NCBI GenBank assembly: GCA_947247005.1
Contig: OX365948.1
Coordinates: 8,246,001-8,310,000, forward strand
Origin: Spisula solida
Taxonomy: Eukaryota; Mollusca; Bivalvia; Venerida; Mactridae
Length of the DNA: 64,000 nt
Reading direction: 5' to 3'
Below the pieces are notes generated by a model, which worked only from the letters and a program-made list of their open reading frames with translations, was not told the DNA's origin and did not search any database. Shown piece after piece: positions 1 through 13,237 of this stretch (its first letter is position 1; every line of letters begins with the position of its first letter). A program made the translations under genes and the position numbers.

Positions 1-932
1 GTAAACATCATGACAAGCACAATAACACATACAGAATGCTGACCTCAGTTAACATCATGACAAGAACTGAAATACTTTTGGAAATGGTATATGCCAAAAA
101 CAGTACAACCAATCTGCCATATTAAATCAATCTGCAAATAATATATAAGATGATTATAAGCTACTGTTTAAAGAATTGACACTAATATTACCGTACTTTT
201 TTAGATATGTTTTAAGTTGGCAAAAGCTTATAATATATTACTGACATCTCTAAATAACTGCATGGGTATAATTATCTTCAATCAGTACGAGGATTAGTAA
301 CAGGGAGGCCTATTTATAACACTTGTATATATTCTACTTGAAATGCATACTGTTATAATGCATGTTACGACCAGCAGATTATATCAGCTTTTAAGATTTT
401 AAAAAGATGTGACACAAAGTATACATGATAAGATTTTGTACACATGAATGCAATCATGCATGCACATTGAGCGTTTTCCAATTAGCTGTGAAAAACTGTG
501 GGCATGTGCAGTCGGATAACTCGGTAGTGATATCAAGAACATATCGAGTACGTATTGAGTCGAATTCAAAATGGCGACCAAAGGTCTAGCAATTATGATG
601 TTAGAAGAAATGCTTAACAGCGACGAGGAGGATGATATTATGATTGAAAACAACTGTATTATAATAAACTGTCTGATACATGTATGTGCAACTAATTGGT
701 TTTACACCGTTATAGTGGACTCGACCGCTGCGTCACTGGATTTTTACCCTGACTGGACAATATATGGTGATGATACCCTATACTAAAAGGATCATTGAAA
801 ATAGTGTGGCTTGGTAACGTAGTTGGCAGAGTACCTACATAGTAAGCAGAGCACCCTCTGGGTTTGAGTCCCATTTGGGCCTTGATTTCTACCACCTATA
901 GGCAGTTACATATGCAAACAAAAGCATCTAAC
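1..932. other. Non-coding stretch with a tRNA-like fragment and a short acidic open frame
   Basis: It is AT-rich. At 571-786 (+) a short open frame in a good start context begins MATKGLAIMMLEEM followed by an acidic run. This loosely recalls the N-terminus of PIF/Harbinger-type transposon proteins, but no domain follows. At about 815-885 (+) a tRNA-like B box (GGGTTTGAGTCCC) with a weak A box marks a SINE head fragment. Confidence 0.35.
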
Positions 933-1221
933 AACAAGACTGCGTTCAATAAACGCTTATGCCCCCTGTGGAAGCCTTGTCCATAAATAAGTCTAAGTCC
1001 AAAATTAGGTCAAGGTGAAGGTCAAAATGGGGTTAGGTGATACTGGCGTGTGGAGTGTTCATACACAACATCCATGCAAGTATGAAAGCTTTGTAGCAAG
1101 CCATATTAATGCTAGAAGAAACGGTCAATTTGGGTTAACCAGGACGGACGGACGGACGGACGGACGAACGGACAGGTGAATCACTATATGCCTCCCCATC
1201 TATCGATAGGGGGGCATAAAA
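933..1221 (-). mobile_element. Short inverted-end dispersed element, copy 1 (TATGCCCCC family)
   Basis: About 285 bases bounded by TTATGCCCCC and GGGGGCATAA, with an internal (GGAC)n run at 1141-1170. It is the reverse complement of 40195-40482, matching nearly end to end, so both are copies of one family. Non-autonomous; no coding capacity. Confidence 0.75.
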
Positions 1222-4200
1222 ACACTGTCCACTCTGTTATTGAAAAACTTATTTTAGATATTTTAGTCGACCAAACCAATGTTATACACAGACAATCCAA
1301 CATGATTTGACAATCATTGATAGATGAGCAGAAATATGGGCCAAAACTGAACATTTAGGATAACAGAGATAAGTAAACAGACAAGATATGAGATCTAGTA
1401 TTACAATACTCTTCCCTTACATGATTATAAACATCAGACAGAATATTCACAATAGATGAAATATTTCATGTTACCACAATAAAACAACCATTTCTGAATG
1501 GAATATGCATGTATCCCTATCAGTCTTATATATACCATACAAGATTTGCCGACATTATCATGGACATTATACTGGTACTGTGTATTTGACAATATCAGAC
1601 ACAGACATATAAATGATTTAATATTTCACCAACATTCTGGTCAGGTCACAATTGTAGAAGAAAATAAAATCACTTACTGACAATAATGTTTAACATGACT
1701 ATAACAGTCTGCAGTTATTACCTGCATTTCAGGCTGTCATATTTAATGTTTGCCAGAAATAATACAGCTTGATCTATCATATTTCATAATAGATAACATT
1801 GACACTCCAGCTTTCACAGTAGAATGTCATTTACTAATAAACCTTTAATGTTTTTATATGATTGTATACTTGGTTTTCCAGAATGCCCTAGCATGAAATT
1901 AGTGATTCAGACAAACCAATATTTAGATGCCTTCAAATTATTCAAATGAATATTGACTGACTCTAGCTAGATCTTTAAATGCCAGCAGGAGCCAGGCTAT
2001 GATGAATGTAATTAGATTAAAAGACAAAAACAATGCACTCATTTAATTTGAATTACAAACATAAATAAAACATTTATAATGCCAGTCAGTCAAAAAGTCG
2101 TCCCTGATGACTGGATTAATGACATAAAGCACATACTTATATTCCAGATCCCAAACAGTGCCATGATGCGTGTTACATGTTCAATTATTATGGGCTTTCA
2201 TCTATATGCATGCACATGAGCATAACTTAACAGCATTATAGGCTTTATTTACGTTATTATTATAATTATTGTTATGAATAAGAACGTACGGCAAATGTCA
2301 CATTTTGATGACATCATTTTGACGCCATGAAAGCGAAATAAGGTTATTAACTCCCATTTTCTCAAGTTATTTCAGAGAAAAAATATCCATCATGAGACAG
2401 TTGATGCAGGAAAAGGATTTCTCACCCTCATGGTCGGAATTCTAACCTGAGGAACTCGGCAAGCCATGTCCCTGGTTAAAATCCGATCACTCGGGTAAGA
2501 TATCCCTACCCTACATAAAAGCTCATGATGGATTAAATTCTTATAGCCTTTATGTTCATGGTTACGGTGACCTTGAGCTACGACCTGCTGATCTATCTTT
2601 AAAACACCAGCGGTCAACTTTCATATCAAGATCTACATTATTATACAGTAACCTACTAAGTTTGAGGACTGACTTCTAGTTCAAATAACATAGTTATAAT
2701 TTTTCAGACATGGTTTTACAGGTCTCCAGTCCCCTCTTCACTATATGAATCTTCTGACAAGGACAAACATTATAAAACAGTGGAAAATATGTTCTGATCT
2801 GACAATTTTCAATCTCATAATATCAAATAGATCTCCATACAAACTGAATCAATCCATTTGAAGAGAGATATCTCGTCAATCAATACAGTAATTGATCCCC
2901 AAGAGAGAATACACCAATTACTAGCTGATCCACTATCACTATCATCAATTTTAAAACAAACATGTAACATGCTCCAGGATATTGTCAACAAAAGATCAAA
3001 GGGTTTGTTTTAACGAATGATTATTCCACAAAAAAATATAAAGTCACAAGGGGTAATTTTTACAAATTTTAAGTGTGACTGTAAGAAAATCAAATATCAT
3101 TTCATTGTGGCATGTGTTTTCCTGATACATCAAAATAAAACATCATGTAGTCCCAGTAAAAATGTCAATCCATCACCAGTGGAATACCTGCGGAAAACCA
3201 GTAGTACACACTGGTGGTATTTAATTTTCATTGGAATTCCACTGAAATTTTAAGATTTTAAGAACAATTTTAGTTTTCTACTAAGAAGCTAAATATAAAT
3301 AAAGGACAGCACCAGCGAATGAACCATTTAAGATAATTCTGTATCAGAAAGCTGCACACACCAACAAAGTTTGATATATTTGAACAGATAATTGCTCATA
3401 CTGAATGATATTTCAAATCTCTCAAGTCAAGGATGAAACTGGGTGTTTTTGCATCGGATATACATGTGTACAGGTAAAGAAACCTGTCAAAGGTGTCAGA
3501 CTAAACTAATTACAATATAAGCTATATAATAGTGTTACCAGAGAGATTAGTAAATGAACATTGTCTATATGCAAACAGAGTCGAGTTTTCGCCAAGAATT
3601 GTAGCTATAGCTAGTACATGTTATATATGTTTTGGCAGAACATTGACCAATACATCATTAATGCCATCCCAAGTTCTATCCAATGAAATAAACAAAGAAC
3701 TACATATACAACAAGCATCATGTATTGTCTCATATCTGTCACAATATTGGCCTTTCACTGTCCATCATTTATTCATAAATAGTAAATACTATGTATTACG
3801 TATGATGGTCAATATATTATCAATGAAATGACACTATCTAGCACATTTTTACTCAAGCTTAGGAAAATAACAGCAAACTCCTCAAGTCATATGATTGTAG
3901 TCAAGACAATTGATTTACATAAATATTGTTGTTGATTATATACTTATACATCATGTACACCACAGTCATTTTTAATAACTCAATTAAGCAACCACATGTT
4001 GGTGAGGAACTCAATTAAGCAACCACCTGTCTGCAAGCCGCATTATGGTGATATCCCAATTAGCCATTAACTTTATCAACCATATAATTTTTATACTATT
4101 TTCCTTGCATTATGCCATACTACCTACATGTTTTGAATTTATAACGAATTCTGAGAAATTATGAAGTTGATGTTCTCCATAAAAATGTGTAATAACAATA

Positions 4201-6111
4201 ATTAAACCTTTTATCCTAGCATTTGGTATTACATGAAAGAATAAAACTAAAATTCCATACTTACATCAGAGTCTTTAAGTCCAGTGTAACATTCCAACGA
4301 AAAACTATTTTAACAAATGAGGTCAACTACACCTCCCCTGCAGGGCACACGGCCACAATACTATTAATTAAACAGCACTATATCCAACATAAAGTCAACG
4401 CCTCCAAAACCTATATGACAAAATGCAGCTGTTCTTGATCACAGAGCTTAATCAACAAAAATTATCTGCAATTTTCTGTAATTCAAAGCCAAAAATACTT
4501 CATACTCTGATTACATATAAATATACTGACATTTTCACCAATGTCTATACATTCCCACAGCCTCTACAAGTTTATACCACCAATTTTCACTTTTCTAACC
4601 ATGCATTATCTAAATGACAAGTTCAACCCAGTAAAGCAGTTAAATTACAAGATCCCAGCAAGTGTCCGAACCAGAACATACAATGTGTCCACCATACAAT
4701 TAATCTTGAACAACTTAGTAAGCACATTTATCCGCCTATTTCCCTGAGGCTGACTACAGTATGATACATGGCCACATTATTTACTAATTACAACCCTACA
4801 TACAGCTAACAAAATACAACTTGCAATATACCAGAGTATGAATCATGCAACATTGAAAATAACAATCTATCTACTGTAAAATAACTTACTCCAATGATCA
4901 TTAAATTTATAGAATTGGTTTCAAAGCAAAATGGATGGGGGTTTTAGAGTCAATTAAATTTCAAAATCCCTGAACTATGTTTTTCAAAATGTGGAGACTT
5001 GATTTTCAGTGGTCAATTCATCCACAAGACCAAAGACAATTAAATTCATATGAATACTAATGATTTTACATTTAGTTGTTCTACAATTTTATATAATGGA
5101 TCAAACCACAAAAAAAGAGATACATACACTTTAAATGATATTTTTATAATAGGTATACTGCAACCCCTCTGGAGTAGCCTTCCCATGAGCAACAACCTCT
5201 CTTTAGCAACATAATCATTTTGTTTCAGAAGTAGCCAGTTACTAATATTTTACCTCTCCAAACGTAGCTTCCCATAGGGTGTTGTTCTACAGAGGTTATA
5301 CAGAACACAAATTGTGTACAGAAACTGTTCAGAGACTTGTCCATGTACCGGTACGCCTGATTTACAATTAGTGCCTGGAGGTTACAGCCTATCATGTCAC
5401 CCTATTATCTATTATACATCAGTTTGCATCTCAAGTCATTGTGAAATCTTTGTATTATATTATCCTCAGATAGTGTAATGATAAACTACAGGAAAATGTC
5501 TTCATAAAAACAACAAATATGTTAGAAACAAGATAGAGAATTAGACCAGAATAAATTATTTCGTACATAATTATACATCTCCACCTCAGGGGTTGCCCTC
5601 TATTTTGTTCAAGCTTATCTGACCCAATTTTTATGCCCTTTAAAAATCAGCTGACCTATATGCTACATAATGCTAGCCTATCACATACGATTATCTTCTA
5701 TTCATGTATCTTATATACTCTTTATTTCCACTTTTCAGTGATTTAACATAATGACATGTGGTATATGATTTTACATCGAAGTAAAAAATTCACATGATGA
5801 AAGTATATTCAACAACTTTAAAGAGATGTTTTTAAGAAACAATCATTTTACTAATGCCGCTAAGCCAAAACAGGATCTGCAGAAACATGAAATATCAAAT
5901 TAAGAATAAGATTTATATTTATACTTTAGCCTAGCCTATAGGCTGATTAAGATAAATTTATGAGCAGTGTCACATGATATCAAATCTAATTACTGACATA
6001 GTTAATCAAATAAGAAGACTTACTATTTATAAGTCAATCACCTTACATTGAGAACAGAACATGAAACTCATGTCAATCAACATGGCCATGTTGCATATGT
6101 GGCCCTCCATG
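1222..6111. other. Non-coding, AT-rich stretch
   Basis: No exon with credible coding content is seen on either strand. It holds a repeat-like block at about 2385-2600 (phrases TCACCCTCATGGTCGG and GTGACCTTGAGC), a 23-bp direct duplication (CTCAATTAAGCAACCAC, near 3980 and 4010), and a block at 5160-5310 with repeated GAGCAACAACCTCT-like phrases. The longest open frame, about 100 codons at 3532-3831, looks random. Confidence 0.5.
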
Positions 6112-6490
6112 TACAGGGATTTCACTACCATCAGCTATAACATGTGACCTTAGTATACAGGGATTTCACTACCACCAGCTATTACATGTGACCTTAGTAT
6201 ACAGGGATTTCACTATCATCAGCTATTACATGTGACCTTAAGTATACAGAGATTTCACTATCATCAGCTATAACATGTGACCTTAGTATACAGGGATTTC
6301 ACTACCATCAGCTATTACATGTGACCTTAAGTATACAGGGATTTCACTACCATCAGCTATTACATGTGACCTTAGTATACAGGGATTTCACTATCATCAG
6401 CTATTACATGTGACCTTAAGTATACAGGGATTTCACTATCATCAGCTATTACATGTGACCTTAAGTATACAGGGATTGCACTATCATCAG
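6112..6490 (+). repeat. 44-45 bp tandem array, about 8.6 copies
   Basis: The unit begins TACAGGGATTTCACTA and ends CATGTGACCTTA(A)G. Copies differ by a few substitutions and a 1-base length variant. No gene is linked to it. Confidence 0.92.
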
Positions 6491-6554
6491 CAGCCTCTCA
6501 AGAAAAAACAAGTAATTGATAGGAATTGCATGAAATACAGAAGTCCCATTCTGG

Positions 6555-6950
6555 TTTGCAAGCCATGACCTTTAAATTGTGTTCAATGTTTCTGTTGCCA
6601 TAGAAACCACATTTTTGTCAGAATTAAAAAACATTAAGATGGGCATAATCTCCCTATTGGCACCAAGTTTCATACACATGGTTTGGAAACTGTTTGAGTT
6701 ATGGCAGGATCCATATTTTGACGATTTTTCACTCTATCTGTCTCCATAGCAACCACAATTTTTGTCAGAATCAAAATATTTTTAGATGTGCATAATTCCC
6801 TAATTGCCCCCTGTCCACATACCAAGTTTCATAAACCTAGCTTGGAAACTGTTTGGGTTATGTCTGGATCCAGTTTTTTGACGGAATGACGGACCGAGGG
6901 AGGGCATACCTATAGTTCATAGCTTCGGTTTAAAGCCGGTAGGGGACTTA
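6555..6950 (-). repeat. Dispersed repeat with two internal subunits (family also at 35035-35362)
   Basis: It contains two ~150-bp subunits sharing CCAAGTTTCATA and GGAAACTGTTTG. The same phrases occur in reverse complement at 35035-35362 inside a Src42A intron. Confidence 0.65.
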
Positions 6951-6965
6951 ACCCCTGCGAAATGT

Positions 6966-7550
6966 GGTTAATGATTTCATGAACACTTTACTCCAATCAA
7001 GAACTGTTCATGAACAGGCCTTGATAAGTTCTTGAAATGAGTTCATGAACTTTTGGACATGAACTGTTCTTAAAGTGAGTTCATGAACTGTTGATGAAAT
7101 ATTGATGAACATTTGGGAGTTCATGATATAATCTTGATCCAGCCATAAAAATTACCTGATGAACATTTTATGAACTATTATTTCTAGACTGTTCTTAAAC
7201 CATCCCTGAACTGTTCATCAATTAATTCATGAAAAGTTCTTGAAGTGTTCTTGAAACATGACTTCCTGCCACATGTTGACAACATCACAGATTTTCAAAA
7301 TGGCTGCCAGCAATGACATGACGATGTGCTGATGTTTGACAAATTTTAATGAGTGTTTTTGTCTAAATGAGTGATCTTGTAAAAGGTCAGTTGCAGACTT
7401 CAACATGTCAAGTTTAAAAGTATCTTGTGTGACTAATATTTAATTATAAGAATAGTTGTTCAAACTAAATATACAGAAAAAACAAATTAGGAAGTGGGTG
7501 GGGTAGGCTTAGCATGAGTATTCATGAAGTATTCTTCAAGTGTTCATAAT
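6966..7550. repeat. Block rich in the palindrome GTTCATGAAC
   Basis: At least eight perfect or near copies of TTCATGAA(C) lie in 6970-7262, with an echo at 7515-7545. The ends resemble an inverted repeat (TTTCATGAACACTT against TTATGAACACTT). No coding frame. Confidence 0.7.
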
Positions 7551-8872
7551 AATAATGTGAACAGAAAATCATGCTGCAAACGGTACGAAAGGTCGCTAAA
7601 CAATTATTCTGATTGAGGAAAATAATGGCAATGATAAAAATACAATGTTCCAGTAGGTTTCATCTGATATTCAGGCAAGTAGATCATCCTTCAGCTATAT
7701 TCCCAATTTGCAACTTTTGTGAACATGAACATACATGCAAATGATTCTTTTTTTTATTTTGAAATATCATAAGTCATTGTATCCATAATATATTTACTAT
7801 TTAAAAAACACATGTTTGTTTGACTGTGTCATCATGCAATCAGTAGAGCTTCATTTAATGCATTTTTATACACTTAAGTTTTGGCAGTCTAGAGTGTAAC
7901 CACTCAGCAATAATGCCACCAAATGAATCGAAACCACAGATCATATTCTACCAGAAACATGTCAAGGTATTTTTATTTGTAATACTTTTTATAACACATT
8001 CCATTCAAAATATAGCTGTTACTTCACACAAATTTATTATTTCATAATAAGAATACATACCAGTACAATATGAAATGATTATTAAGTTATAAAACTAATA
8101 ATTGTTAACCATCATATTATTTCCAAGGATGCAGGAGCAACAGACAGGGAAAACCAGAACAGTGGATAGTTTTGTATGTCATTTACACAAGGAACAAAAT
8201 TTAAGTATGATGTAAGTGTCAACTACACCCACAATTAAAGATAATCCTAATGAAAGATGAAAATACATATACCAAGGTTAACATAAAGCACTTCAATGAA
8301 GTTGATAAGACCTGCCCACACTTAAGTTAACAAGTATATTCATAGTAATAATAATACAGTATATACTTGTGTTGGGATGTCAAAGTAGGTGGCTGAAGAA
8401 TTGTTTTAATATCACAGCTTCGTTTGTATCCTTTATTCCATATTACATTGTGGTCACTAGTGGTCACAGTCGAGTTAGACAGTCACCCAGTTAACTCAGC
8501 CATTATTATAATACTGGTACTGTGCTGAAGTTCTTCTAGGTTTAAGCCAAACAAAGAGCACATTATTGATAACATGAGATACCTTCACTCATTGAGTTGT
8601 TTTATATATATATTGTTTTCATTCTTTCAACTAAGGAGTACACATGTAGTTTGACTGTTTGGCGTTTATGGGTACTATTGTTTGGTGTTTATGGGTAGTA
8701 TCATGTATCATTCAGTATAAGATACCAAGCTTCAACTGTATATTATGAGTCTCTGAGTCTCCTTGCTGTTGACTTGTCAGGAATCATATTTCTTATAATT
8801 TTCAGACAAGTGGTCAGGTTAGTTAATTCTGAAAAGTATCAATATATATGTATAAGCAAGCAGGAGTGAGTC
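7551..8872. other. Non-coding stretch
   Basis: AT-rich with no recognisable gene. A two-copy tandem (TTTGGYGTTTATGGGTA) lies at 8655-8700. Confidence 0.5.
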
Positions 8873-9784
8873 TAGGGGTGACTATTGCAATACAATTGCT
8901 ATTGCTGAAAGTACTATTCAATGCGATACTATTATATTGCTGGAAACTATTGCGATACAATTGAATTCCTCGAAACTAATGTGATACTATTGCAATATTT
9001 ATTGCAAGATTTGTAAGATTAACTTATAAATGCAAATTTGCAATGTGTAACATATCACTTTGTTGTACGACATACAAATCTACTATTTGTGGAAATGATT
9101 TAAAACAAATTTGACAGAAATAGATTAAAAAAATTTAGGCAATATTGGTCCATTGTTGCAGTTTTGATGAGTGCAGTTATTCAAAAAGGTTATTTTAACG
9201 AGAATGGAAGTTCTTTAAGAAATAATGAATATGTAGCTGTGCTTTGTTGCGTATTAAAATATAGACACGTGTTTGGATGCGTAGTAATTAAATCACGAGT
9301 GCGTAGCATTTAAACGTAAGTATAACACAACAAAGCACAGCTTCCTATTTATTATTTCGATTCTAACATCGCTAATGCTCTGCCATTTATAGCACAACAA
9401 GACAGGTTGACGTCAAACTACTTTCTTTCCTAGGAACGTTACCGTCATCGTTACGTCATTTAGCATAGTACATGAATGACATCAAACGTGACGTCATCAA
9501 TCAGCTTTATTTTATCGCGGTAATAAAATATGGTATTGGTAAGCTCAATATACGCAAAGAAGGCAAATCTCACGTGCTATGTTAGAATTTAAATTAATAA
9601 TAAACTTTATTTATAAAAAGGAAACTATCGTAACTATCATAACTATCGATAGTTAAGCTAACAATCCATAGTTGAGGTAACTATTGGAGATAGTTATTTG
9701 ATCAAGACTTTTACTATCGATACATACTATCGGGACACTCGGGATCACAACACATCGATATTTCGATGCATCGGCCCACCCCTA
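8873..9784. mobile_element. hAT-like non-autonomous DNA transposon with 8-bp target duplication
   Basis: The ends are TAGGGGTG and CACCCCTA. Flanks AGTGAGTC (8865-8872) and GGTGAGTC (9785-9792) match 7 of 8, the usual hAT duplication length. The interior is rich in TATTGCGATAC- and ACTATCGATAG-like phrases and has no transposase frame. A hairpin-type insertion (9219-9358) lies inside. Confidence 0.75.
9219..9358. repeat. ~140-bp hairpin nested in the hAT-like element
   Basis: Arms of about 30 bases pair imperfectly (GAAATAATGAATATG and GCTGTGCTTTGTTG against its complement at the right end). Probably a second short transposon inserted in the first. Confidence 0.65.
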
Positions 9785-10234
9785 GGTGAGTCACATCGGA
9801 TTCATTAATCACATTAATCGCGTGTAGTCAATTTATGTAAAGCTTGTTAACTAGAACACAATGACAGGTTATGCTCGAGAAGAGCGTCGGACGGTCAGAC
9901 CAAATTTTTGAAAGGTTGACTTTGTGTCGGACCTTGTCAATTTGCCAGCCAGGTCTGTCAGTCCAACGGTTTTCCATTTCTAAGTCGAAGGATATGACCC
10001 TCAGAGTATTCTGACTTATGGTCAGTTTTTTTCAAACTATAGGCTGTATAATGTATTTAAATACAATCTGGTAAAATCCAGTAGAAAGTTATCAAATAAC
10101 CCTTAAATTGATATTCAGGATCTAGTAAACCGCCGACTCAATTAGTCCTATCCACTGGTGCATATATCAGGTAACTGTTGTATGTATGTACTAATTTAGG
10201 CCTCTCAGTCAAGGATAATCCATAAAAGTGCAGG

Positions 10235-10497
10235 CTGAAGGGACAGCAAGTAGAAGAGAAAGAGGTGTGATACAAGGAACCCAGACGCGTTACCCTTGCT
10301 TATCTGAATAGACTCCTTGGTTCTATAACATGCCCAGTGTATAGCACCGATACAAGTGAGACTACCTTTGGGTTTCCAACCGATTCATCTCTAGTTGGGT
10401 ATGAAATGACCAAGTGCCCAGGCCCGTGATTAGAACCAGGGACCTCTCAATCAGTAGTCAAGAGTGTTATCCACTCGACCACCAGGCCAGCCTTCAC
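10235..10497 (-). mobile_element. tRNA-derived SINE
   Basis: On the - strand the head reads CTGGCCTGGTGGTCGAGTGG (A box) and, 40 bases on, CCTGGTTCTAATCACGG (B box), followed by a ~180-base body toward 10235. It is not a functional tRNA: the stems do not close. Confidence 0.75.
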
Positions 10498-10941
10498 AGG
10501 CAAGTTACATTGAAAAGGAAAATAAAATGATGGTTCTAAACAATTATGCACACAGAGCTTCTTCACGATAAATAATTAACTTGATCTGACAGTTGATCAT
10601 GCAGCAATCAATTGGATAAATTTACCTGTTTTATAGTGCCTTTATTTGTTGTTATTTAAAATGTCAATTTTTAAGCAATTAACTGATTAAGGAGTGGCAT
10701 CAAAACCCATAAAAACATTAACTCTAACATGGTATCACTGACAACTATTAATTTCTCAGTGATCTTTAAGAGCACACCTTTACTTACCTGTGACTGTGTC
10801 CGAGTCAAGAGTACAAAACTTCACAAAACTTTTCTACACAAAACATCCATTGAAATCATAATAATTCCTTGTCACTCAAGAAATAATTTAATGGCATGCA
10901 TTTCCAACAATATAAAATGTATACAACATGACGAAACATAC

Positions 10942-11042
10942 CTTTGTTAGCAGTTTTACCGCCAGGTGTGCGTTTATTTGTCAACAATTTGTCATCATAT
11001 TCTTTGCCACTAAGTCGTTATTCGTCCATGCTAATGACGTCA
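10942..11042 (-). promoter_or_regulatory. Full CRE palindrome beside a possible - strand first exon
   Basis: TGACGTCA lies at 11035-11042. Downstream on the - strand, a strong donor-like GTATGT follows AACAAAG (exon edge near 10942) and a second CAG/GTAAGT donor is near 10785. Frames between them contain stops and no convincing start, so this would be a 5' UTR of an unseen leftward gene, or chance. Confidence 0.25.
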
Positions 11043-11584
11043 TACATATATTGCACAAATCTACCACAAAGGAGTTTTAAACACCGGCAACGATTTAACC
11101 AAGTTGCCAGACTCGGCCATTTCCACCGTTTACAAGTCTCCGGTAATATAGACTATTGCAATGAATAAAGGCCGATGTGATCAGAATGCAAAGTTGCGAG
11201 ATAATAAACTATGTTTTTTGTCTGTATAATATGTTTTTCATGCCATGTTTTGTAAATTGTTATGTTTTTGCAACGCATATATCGCTGATTTAGAATTAGA
11301 AGGTCGTCAGTACAAAATCAATATTTTGAAAAAGAAAACAAGAAAAACCTGTCTGAAAAATATTATTTTTAGGTCTTCCGATTTTCATGAAAATGGGCTC
11401 ATAAGAAGCGCATTGAGATGCAGATTTGAGTCTTATAAGGTCGTAAGTAGTACACTGTACTTACAATTAAGAACAAATCAAATAGTGCTATTGACATAGT
11501 TTAACTTATAACTGCCGTATCTTATAATAAAGTGAAACAATTTGAAATAAAAATTAGATAAACATTTTGGGGACAAAGAACTTA

Positions 11585-12125
11585 AATTCAATCATAAATA
11601 TACAAGATGAAAAACATTGACTTGATCGAAAAAGTCCAACGAAGAGCTATAGGATGCTCCCTGGCCTATCAAATTTATCTTACGAAGACCGACCAAAGAA
11701 GCTGAAACTACCCAGTTTAAGATTGAGGAGAATAAGAGGGGATATGGTCAAAGTTTACAAAATTGTATCCAACATATATGACAAAAATGTAACATCTGGA
11801 CTATTCACTATAAATCTTTCAACAACGACCAGAGGACATTCTAAAAAGTTGATCAAACGCAGACCATCTACTGATGTAAGAAAATACTTCTTGACAAACC
11901 GTGACAAACAGCGCATATCGGCTGATTCAGTAAATTCATTCAAAAACAGACTTGATAAGTATTGGATAATGCATCCAATGATTTACGTCCATACAGTGAA
12001 CTATTCTTGCGGCTACACCGGACCACAAAGTAAAGAAGATGTTTATGAGCCGAAAACAGAAAAGCAATCGACGCTCCTGTGTTTGGAATCGACTTAGGAA
12101 GACTTAGGTAGGTAGGTAGATACAG
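11585..12125 (+). pseudogene. Decayed 3' end of a non-LTR retrotransposon (reverse transcriptase C-terminus)
   Basis: Translation gives DLIEKVQRRA, then after a frameshift near 11650 PGLSNLSYEDRPKKLKLPSL, RIRGDMVKVYKI and SVNSFKNRLDKYW. This is the usual C-terminal tail of CR1/Jockey-like polymerases in invertebrates. The expected 'VVxxWNxLP' segment is deleted. A short GGTA repeat at 12108-12121 may be the element's tail. 5'-truncated. Confidence 0.8.
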
Positions 12126-13237
12126 TAGGCCTTATATTGACAAGTGCAAGATGTGACAAAATGTAGCCACCAGAAGAACAGACCCGTCTACCTGTGGATA
12201 TAGAGGTTTTAGATCCTGCATCCACAGAAGATCATGAGGTATCCTAAGATAAGGTTTTACAAAATGCTGTTAACTAACTTAACAAATTATACTGGTTGAC
12301 TCCACGTCTATCTCCACTGTTCATCAATTGTGAAAACTTGATGGCATTAGGGTTACTAAAATGATAATGACATACATATATATTCCTATCAACAATAAAA
12401 TGAGGACAGACAAAAAGGTACATGTAGTGTAAATCCAGATTCACATCAATGTAATTAATGACAATGCCTAGAATTTCTTTTAATATTCACAGTGTTGTCC
12501 TTTTAAATAATTAAATTGTGATTAATACATATGAGCCAGTCTCCAGGATAACCTGCTATAATGACATTATGTAATTACCGTTATGTGACAAGGTTTGTAA
12601 AAGCTCTAATATAAGAAAAAATACATATCCATTGATTCTATTTTATGTAGTTTACTAATATAGTACTATACCTTAGCTTTAAATTTTCCCATGAATTATG
12701 TCGAAATCAAATACTTCGTTGCTATGGTGACCAATTTCGGAAAAGTACTCATAGTGAGAAAAACGAGTTAGTTGTTTAAGACAATAGTAGCCTTTCTCTG
12801 AATGCGAACAATTTTTATTTTGGTAAATATTTTAAAAATTAAAAGATACTGCTAAAATGTGAAACCATTTTGAACATTTTATGCCAATAATTGATCAAAT
12901 GGTGTAATTATGAAATACGTGTTATAGTTACGTCAATTAACGTTTGAATGACGTTTGCGACGTCACACAAAAAAGGTTCGAAAGGGGACGCTACAAAAAA
13001 CATCTATAACTTCCTTAAAAAGCAAGATATTAACAAAGTTTCTGTTGTATTTTGCTTCATTAAGATTATTCTTTCAAGCTATGGAAAATCTCAAAATAAA
13101 TATTTTTGTCAAAATAGCAGGTTTTCCTGGAGACTGGCTCATATAAATTTGTAGCATATTCGTCAGATAAAATTACAAAACATTCAGATATATTTATATA
13201 ACAAAAACATATTTCTCTATTGAAACTCGTACTAATA
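12126..13237. other. Non-coding stretch
   Basis: No gene or well-bounded repeat. A TGACG..ACGTCA cluster lies at 12930-12967. Confidence 0.5.

Noticed and set aside
6112..6490. CRISPR-like array
   Set aside because: Units are contiguous with no unique spacers, and the genome is eukaryotic.
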